This document shows positions 59,241 through 64,000 of a stretch of 64,000 nucleotides of DNA, in pieces. The DNA is from Loxodes magnus (Eukaryota; Ciliophora; Karyorelictea; Loxodida; Loxodidae), in contig CAMPDV010000019.1 in assembly GCA_946699065.1 (NCBI GenBank), forward strand, positions 248,001-312,000, written 5' to 3'. The position numbers and the translations under genes were made by a program. The first letter of the stretch is position 1. Every line of letters starts with the position of its first letter. The notes beneath the pieces are model-generated. The model was not told the DNA's origin, made no database searches, and was given only the letters and a program-made list of their open reading frames with translations.

Positions 59241-61326
59241 ATGAATGAATAATTTACAAATGAATTGCTTATTTAAATGATTTAATTCTTTGCTATTGAT
59301 AATACTTCATTTTTAATGTTAAGTTCCTTAGTTTTCTTAGAAATTGTGTTCTTATTCTTTTTGATTCTGTGGATCTTGTGGGAGTTCCCCTCTCGTAAGA
59401 CTAGGAAACACATATATGCTACTGCATTCTTTGGTTTAAGCACAGCTCTTATTATTATAATTTTGATTCCTTATGATATATGGGTGGTAAGGTATTTCAT
59501 TTTCAGGCTACATTTATAGATGACGAAAAAGATAAAGATAATCCAGATTTAGATGCTATAGATGATGCTGAAGACACTTAAGATTCCCTAAAAATATTTT
59601 GGAAAATAGATTATTGGTGTCTTTAAGTTTTATGTTGGTAAGATTTAAACGTTTAGGCTTTTGCTACCTTTGCATAAGAATTTCGTGACATCTGGTGAAT
59701 TTGGGGTAGTAAAAAGAATATTGGATGCTTTTAAAAACAGAATTAAATTCTTGATAATTTGCTTATCTGCAGGCAGCATCTTTTTAATTTATCTTCTAGC
59801 TGCTGATAAGTTAGAAAGGTAATTTGTTATTTCAGTGACAATGTGCCAGCTTTTCTAATTGCCTTATCAAACTTATGAGCTATTTTCCTAATTATAATAC
59901 TAATGGGCTATGGATTAGTAATCATTCCTAGATAGTTTTTCAAAAATGCTAATTTAGATTAATGTCTTCAAAATTACTTCTCTTTATCAGCTGATTTGGA
60001 TGAACAGGTAGAAGATGCCAAAGAAAAGCTTGAAAAAGTAGTAACTACTATTACAATTGCATCTAATAAGGTCAGAGCTTTATCTGAAGAAGCGAAGATG
60101 ACTGATAAAATGTTATAAATGTGTCCCCTTGAAATGGTTGAATAGAATAGATCAAATACTAAAAGAACTTCAGAAACCTCTGAAAAAATAGGAGACTTAA
60201 ACAGAAAAAAACTGGTAAAAATGCATGCTGATTTAAAATAAGGATTAAGAAACTTCGAATAAATCAAAATAGAATTCAACCAGCACTTAGAATAAATTCT
60301 TAAACTTTAAGAAATAGTTAATTGTAGAGAAAATTCTGAAAGGAAAATTGTAGGCGAACACAATATATACAAAGATAATCGATATGGACGCTTCAAATGT
60401 AAATTTGATTGGTATTGGTACTTTTGGTTTAGAAAGCCAATATTTTATTTTCTTTTCGCAGTAACAGCAGTTATGTCTGCTTTAACAATCGCAGGAGAGT
60501 TTTTGCTTTTTATTAATGATCCAACTACTCTATTTGCAGTACTTGTTGAAGACGACCATGGGGATTGGGGTACATAAATACTATGCTTAATTCAATTCCT
60601 ATATATTCTATATGCAACTTGGATTCCTTTTTTCAAGTTAAAGTTTTCTGGAAAATTCGGTATATTTTCAAATAGGTTAACTGATTCTCCTAGCTTATTG
60701 TTTTTCATAATGAATTTGTGCAGATTATCAACTCCTTTGGCTTACAACTTTTTACTAATGATGAAGAAAACTTCAGATACTGGATCAGATACCAAGACAG
60801 CCTATGAAGAGGTGTATGGAATAATTGATGAAGTACCTGTTTTTGGATAACTTTCTGCAGAGATCCTTCCAGCTTTCATCTTTTTGTTTGTTTTCCTCAA
60901 TTTAACTAACTTTTATGGCAGACTAATGGATTATTTAGGTCTCGCTTCGTATACTTATAATGGAGGGAAGGATGAAGGAAAATATAGATAAGGAAAAAGT
61001 GTAGTGGCAAGATATTAAAGAGTTGGATCCAAATATGAAGTAGAAGTAATTTTTATTTATTTTAGCCTGAAACCTTCAAAATTCAAAGGTAAGGATCTGA
61101 ATCTGAAAGAAGTTCTAAATCAAGAAGTTAAAGAGAAAGTGAATCTAAGTCATTATCTGAAGAAAGAAAAAAATCTGAGGTCAAAGAAAAATCCTCATCT
61201 AAATATGAAGAAACTAGATCGTAATCTTAATCTAGTCTAGAATAGGAATCTATATCGGAAAAAAGCTCTAAAACTTCGAAAGAATACTTAAAAGAGAGGA
61301 CTCCACTTATGAAATCCAAACGTTGA
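59241..61326 (+). CDS. LMBR1-domain membrane protein (LMBRD2-like)
   Basis: Five exons with introns of 20, 19, 17 and 20 nt give 669 aa, ending TPLMKSKR and TGA 61324-61326. The summed exons are an exact multiple of three. LMBRD2-type proteins are multipass membrane proteins linked to G-protein-coupled receptor signalling and to animal development. Features include N-terminal membrane segments (LEIVFLFFLILWILWEF; STALIIIILIPYDIWV) and the family signature MGYGLVIIPRQFF. A long coiled-coil loop follows (DLDEQVEDAKEKLEKVV...), then a C-terminal membrane half with TWIPFFKLKF, LCRLSTPLAYNFL and LNLTNFYGRLMDYLGL. The tail is rich in Ser, Lys and Glu. Start 59241 is the upstream in-frame ATG; 59316 is also possible because the conserved N-terminus begins there. 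Confidence 0.92.
59487..59506 (+). other. 20-nt intron
   Basis: GTAAGGTATTTCATTTTCAG. Its removal joins PYDIWV to ATFIDDE in frame. Confidence 0.9.
59638..59656 (+). other. 19-nt intron
   Basis: GTAAGATTTAAACGTTTAG. Its removal gives VLCWLLLPLHKNF, matching the conserved WL(I/L)LP region of the family. Confidence 0.9.
59819..59835 (+). other. 17-nt intron
   Basis: GTAATTTGTTATTTCAG. Its removal restores the frame into the GYGLVIIPR signature. Confidence 0.92.
61046..61065 (+). other. 20-nt intron
   Basis: GTAATTTTTATTTATTTTAG. Its removal gives a continuous Ser/Glu/Lys-rich tail and a terminal TGA. Confidence 0.88.
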
Positions 61327-62332
61327 TATTCTTTACTTTACATTCATTATATTGACTTAAATCTTAATATTTCAATTTATTTCTTATTTAATACTTTCCT
61401 TATTATACTCAATAACTTGTCTAATATTATCAAATTATTTATCCTTTTTGTTTTTATTAAATCAAATAGAAGCTAATTTTATTTAATATGCCATAAACAT
61501 GTTAGAATTAAACTCATTTCTCGAAGCTAAACTTAACTTATTTTTATAAATATGCAAAATAATACTTATAAACATGTAAATCTCTCCTTTTCTGTCTCTA
61601 TAGAAGCCTTTTCTATAACAATTAATACTTTGAGTAATAGAGATTAAGTTAATTATATCTTATTTACAATGCTTTATCTTAATTAATATTTAGAAAACTA
61701 TAATAAGATAGGGATTTATGCTTAATTCCAATAATATTATAGAATTTAAAGGCTTTTAAAGCTTAGATTTATATAAATAATGATATCTTTATTCATTACA
61801 TAAGCATTTTATTACCTTAATTTAAAGCTAAATTTTGCATTAGTGAGATTTTACTAATGTCTTTATTTTAGTGCTACACTTGAATAGCTTTTCTATCATT
61901 TATAAACTTTAGATAAAGCTAGCTTTTATATTAATATATAGCAAAGAAATGGAATTAAGGGTTAAATAGTTAAAAGCTAGCTATTAAAGTTAAAGCATTA
62001 TATGATTGAATAGCTAAAAGTCTTATTAGTTTAATACTCTAAATACATATTTCAAATACATTAGAAACTTTATTTGTGGCTTTAATTAAGCAAGAGCATA
62101 TTAGAATTAATTTAGAGAGAAAAGTACAGAAATTATATCTTAAAGCCTTAATGGAATATCATAAGAGCTATCTAATGGATTTTATGCTTATAAATTATTA
62201 TTTACTTCCTTCTTTAAACTTACTAATATCATCGTACTAGTAAACTGAAGTTTTAAATTGCCTAGGTAAGAATTAAGCTATTAGAGAGTTTTAAATGAAG
62301 GATTAAGAAGTTAAAGTTTAAGGTATTTAAAT
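61327..62332. other. AT-rich intergenic spacer
   Basis: About 1 kb with no recognisable frame or repeat. Confidence 0.4.
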
Positions 62333-63298
62333 ATGTTTAATTTAACTATTTTAGTTCAGTTAAGCTATGTAAATTGAGGTACTAAAGTTCCTTGTGAATT
62401 AGTAAGGTATAATTATAAAAGTCCAAGTTAGCATCCACTGGCTAAAAGCTCCTACACTTTAACTGAGGTTTAAATTCTTTTCAAAGTAAATAACAGCTAG
62501 TAGAACTAACTGGAATATCAAAATCTTATAGCATTGCTTTAGTTTGCTGGGTATTACAGAACTCAGTATTTTCAAAGTTAAGAAATGGTAAATAAAATAG
62601 AAAAGTAGAACTATTAGCTCTAGATAGATAATGAAATAAAGCTTCTTAAAGTGTCTGAAGTATTGCTATACAATAATAAACAAGACAACATATCCTATTA
62701 TTATAAAAATGCATAAATAGCTTATCATTCTGTACAATTTGTTTTTGATAAATTCTTTTATAATCAAATAGTTCACTACAATGTATACAGGCAGTACAAA
62801 GAAGGCATAGCAATTGATAAATAAATTCAGCAAAAATTGGCTTTGTTCAAATTAATACATATAAGAAACACTTGGAATAAACTCAACGCATTCATCAAAT
62901 CATACCTAGCAACTTCTTACCAAAGTAAAAATCATCAAAAGAGTAAAAAATAAGCTGAAATTTCTAAAATATCTACTATGGTCTATTTTATGCATTTTTA
63001 TTACTTTAAAGAAATTCCCTTAATCAAATATTTAGCTTCTATACTTACAACTAAAGAATACTTTAGTTAATTTTATCTAATAAGAAACAATTTAACTGTA
63101 ATAAGATAGGCTATAAAGGAAAGCTACATCATTTATCTTAGCTAAATGAATCTTCATTTGATTCTACATATTATTAGTTATTATTGTCATGAATATCTAA
63201 ATAATAGCAAAGGTATTTTTGATAATTAAATAGTGACTAATTTAATAGTAAAGGGAAAAGAATAAATTAGATATAAGAAATTTTTAAGAAATGGTTGA
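62333..63298 (+). CDS. hypothetical protein, possibly secreted
   Basis: ATG 62333 to TGA 63296-63298 is 321 aa in one frame, with a single internal TGA (NWGTK). GC is coding-like. The N-terminus MFNLTILVQLSYVNWGTKVPC could be a short signal peptide. The body is rich in Gln, Tyr, Lys and Ile (SPSQHPLAKSSYTLTEVQIL, FAGYYRTQYFQSQEMVNKIE, HIRNTWNKLNAFIKSYLATS). No family is recognised. Its stop overlaps the start of PACRGL by 8 bp in another frame, which is unusual for a nuclear gene. Either the stop or the PACRGL start may therefore be different, or an intron is missed. Both genes run in the same direction. Confidence 0.5.
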
Positions 63299-64000
63299 TA
63301 GAGGAATTTAAAAGTAACCTATTAAAAAATAAATTGCTTAGAAATAACCAACCAAAATATAACCTGGTCAAAAGAAAATAATCAATCGAAACTAACCTTA
63401 AGAAGAAGAAAAAAAAGAAGAAGAAAAGCCAAAGACTGGATTGTATACAAATATTCCTTCATAAAAGTTTAAAATTAAAACAAGTGATCCTTTTGCTTCT
63501 AAGAAAAAGTGTAAAACTAATTTTGGATATGTTTATTAGGCTGGAGGAATTCCTTGTAGAATATAACACGGAAATGTAAACATGAAATTGTAATGAGACT
63601 AATAGATTTCAGATCTTCCTTACGATCCTTTACTTATAACGTGTTTTGAAGGTTTATAAGAAACTGATCATCCTTATATGTTTGTAGCACGAGAAAGCGT
63701 AAGATAATTACTAACTGAAGACTCTGATGGATAAAAGACTGTACCACTTTTGAATAAATTAATTTAACCTATTAGAACTGCTTTGATGAGCAAGGATAAA
63801 AAGGTGATTGAAGCTGTGATAGTTGCTTTAAAATTATTAGTAGAAACAGTTGGACCTTAAATATCTTAGCATTTGCATCTGCTACTTCAATAAATCAATA
63901 AGCATGCGGGTGACAAACAATTCAAAGACCAAGTTTATGAAATTCTGAGAATTATCGAGGAGCAATGTGGGCCTGAAATACTTCCTCTAATAAAGCAGAA
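63291..64000 (+). CDS. PACRGL: PACRG-like protein (PACRGL), 3' truncated by window end
   Basis: The first ~236 codons are present. PACRG family proteins are helical ARM/HEAT-like proteins associated with doublet microtubules of cilia; PACRGL is the less studied paralogue. A basic, Gln/Lys/Glu-rich N-terminus is followed by TSDPFASKKK, then YVYQAGGIPCRIQHGNVNMK, LQWDQQISDLPYDPLLITCF and EGLQETDHPYMFVARE, with later helices such as QQINKHAGDKQFKDQVYEIL. These match PACRGL (PFA, GGIPCR, HGxVxxKLQWD, DPLLIT, EGLxETxHPYxFVA, DKxFKDQV) rather than PACRG. The conserved Trp of LQWD is TGA and the preceding Gln is TAA, direct support for the code. The start ATG is the only one ahead of the conserved domain in this frame. 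Confidence 0.93.

Noticed and set aside
1..64000. CRISPR arrays, bacterial operons, ribosome binding sites or phage genes
   Set aside because: No regular spaced repeats or prokaryotic signals; micro-introns, the genetic code and tRNA structure all indicate a ciliate nuclear genome.
1..64000. Reverse transcriptase or transposase gene that could drive the elements
   Set aside because: I looked for the FADD/YADD core and DDE-type patterns near the elements and saw none; the enzymes must be elsewhere if the elements are active.

Overview
The window looks like nuclear DNA of a ciliate, most likely a karyorelictean such as Loxodes. The standard code gives only fragments. Long conserved proteins appear once TAA and TAG are read as Gln and in-frame TGA as Trp. 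Every well-supported gene ends at a TGA, so TGA is both Trp and the only stop, as in NCBI code 27. The clearest proof is the protein disulfide isomerase at 55706-57178: four internal TGAs fall inside conserved sequence, and another TGA directly follows a KEEL retrieval signal. DNA between genes is extremely AT-rich. Introns are tiny (17-26 nt, GTAA...AG).

Region 1-19 kb: a degenerate eIF4A-like DEAD-box protein (+), an endocytic-looking adaptor with a FAIM-like beta domain and a Gln-rich tail (-), a two-SANT Myb-like protein (-), a possible coiled-coil gene (-), a DHHC palmitoyltransferase (+) and a membrane-anchored ankyrin protein (+).

Region 19-46 kb is an accessory block. It holds several ~0.95-kb elements that encode only a coiled-coil plus CCHC zinc-knuckle (Gag-like) protein. 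Three are bounded by exact 13-14 bp target-site duplications. It also holds SINE-like repeats (one copy has a 16-bp duplication), a 417-bp inverted repeat enclosing a SINE copy and a tRNA-Met, and a large RING-like/kinase/MORN gene (-).

Region 46-64 kb: a small HYAKxxC zinc-binding protein (-), a possible gene near 55 kb (-), then four genes on the plus strand: PDI, an LMBRD2-like membrane protein with four micro-introns, an unidentified ORF, and PACRGL, cut off by the window end.

The host genes look like ordinary cellular functions (translation, vesicle traffic, protein folding, lipid modification, cilia) rather than one pathway. The most unusual content is the family of short, Gag-only retroposons with no visible reverse transcriptase. 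With no dedicated stop codon and very low GC, many frames look open, so calls without homology are given low confidence.
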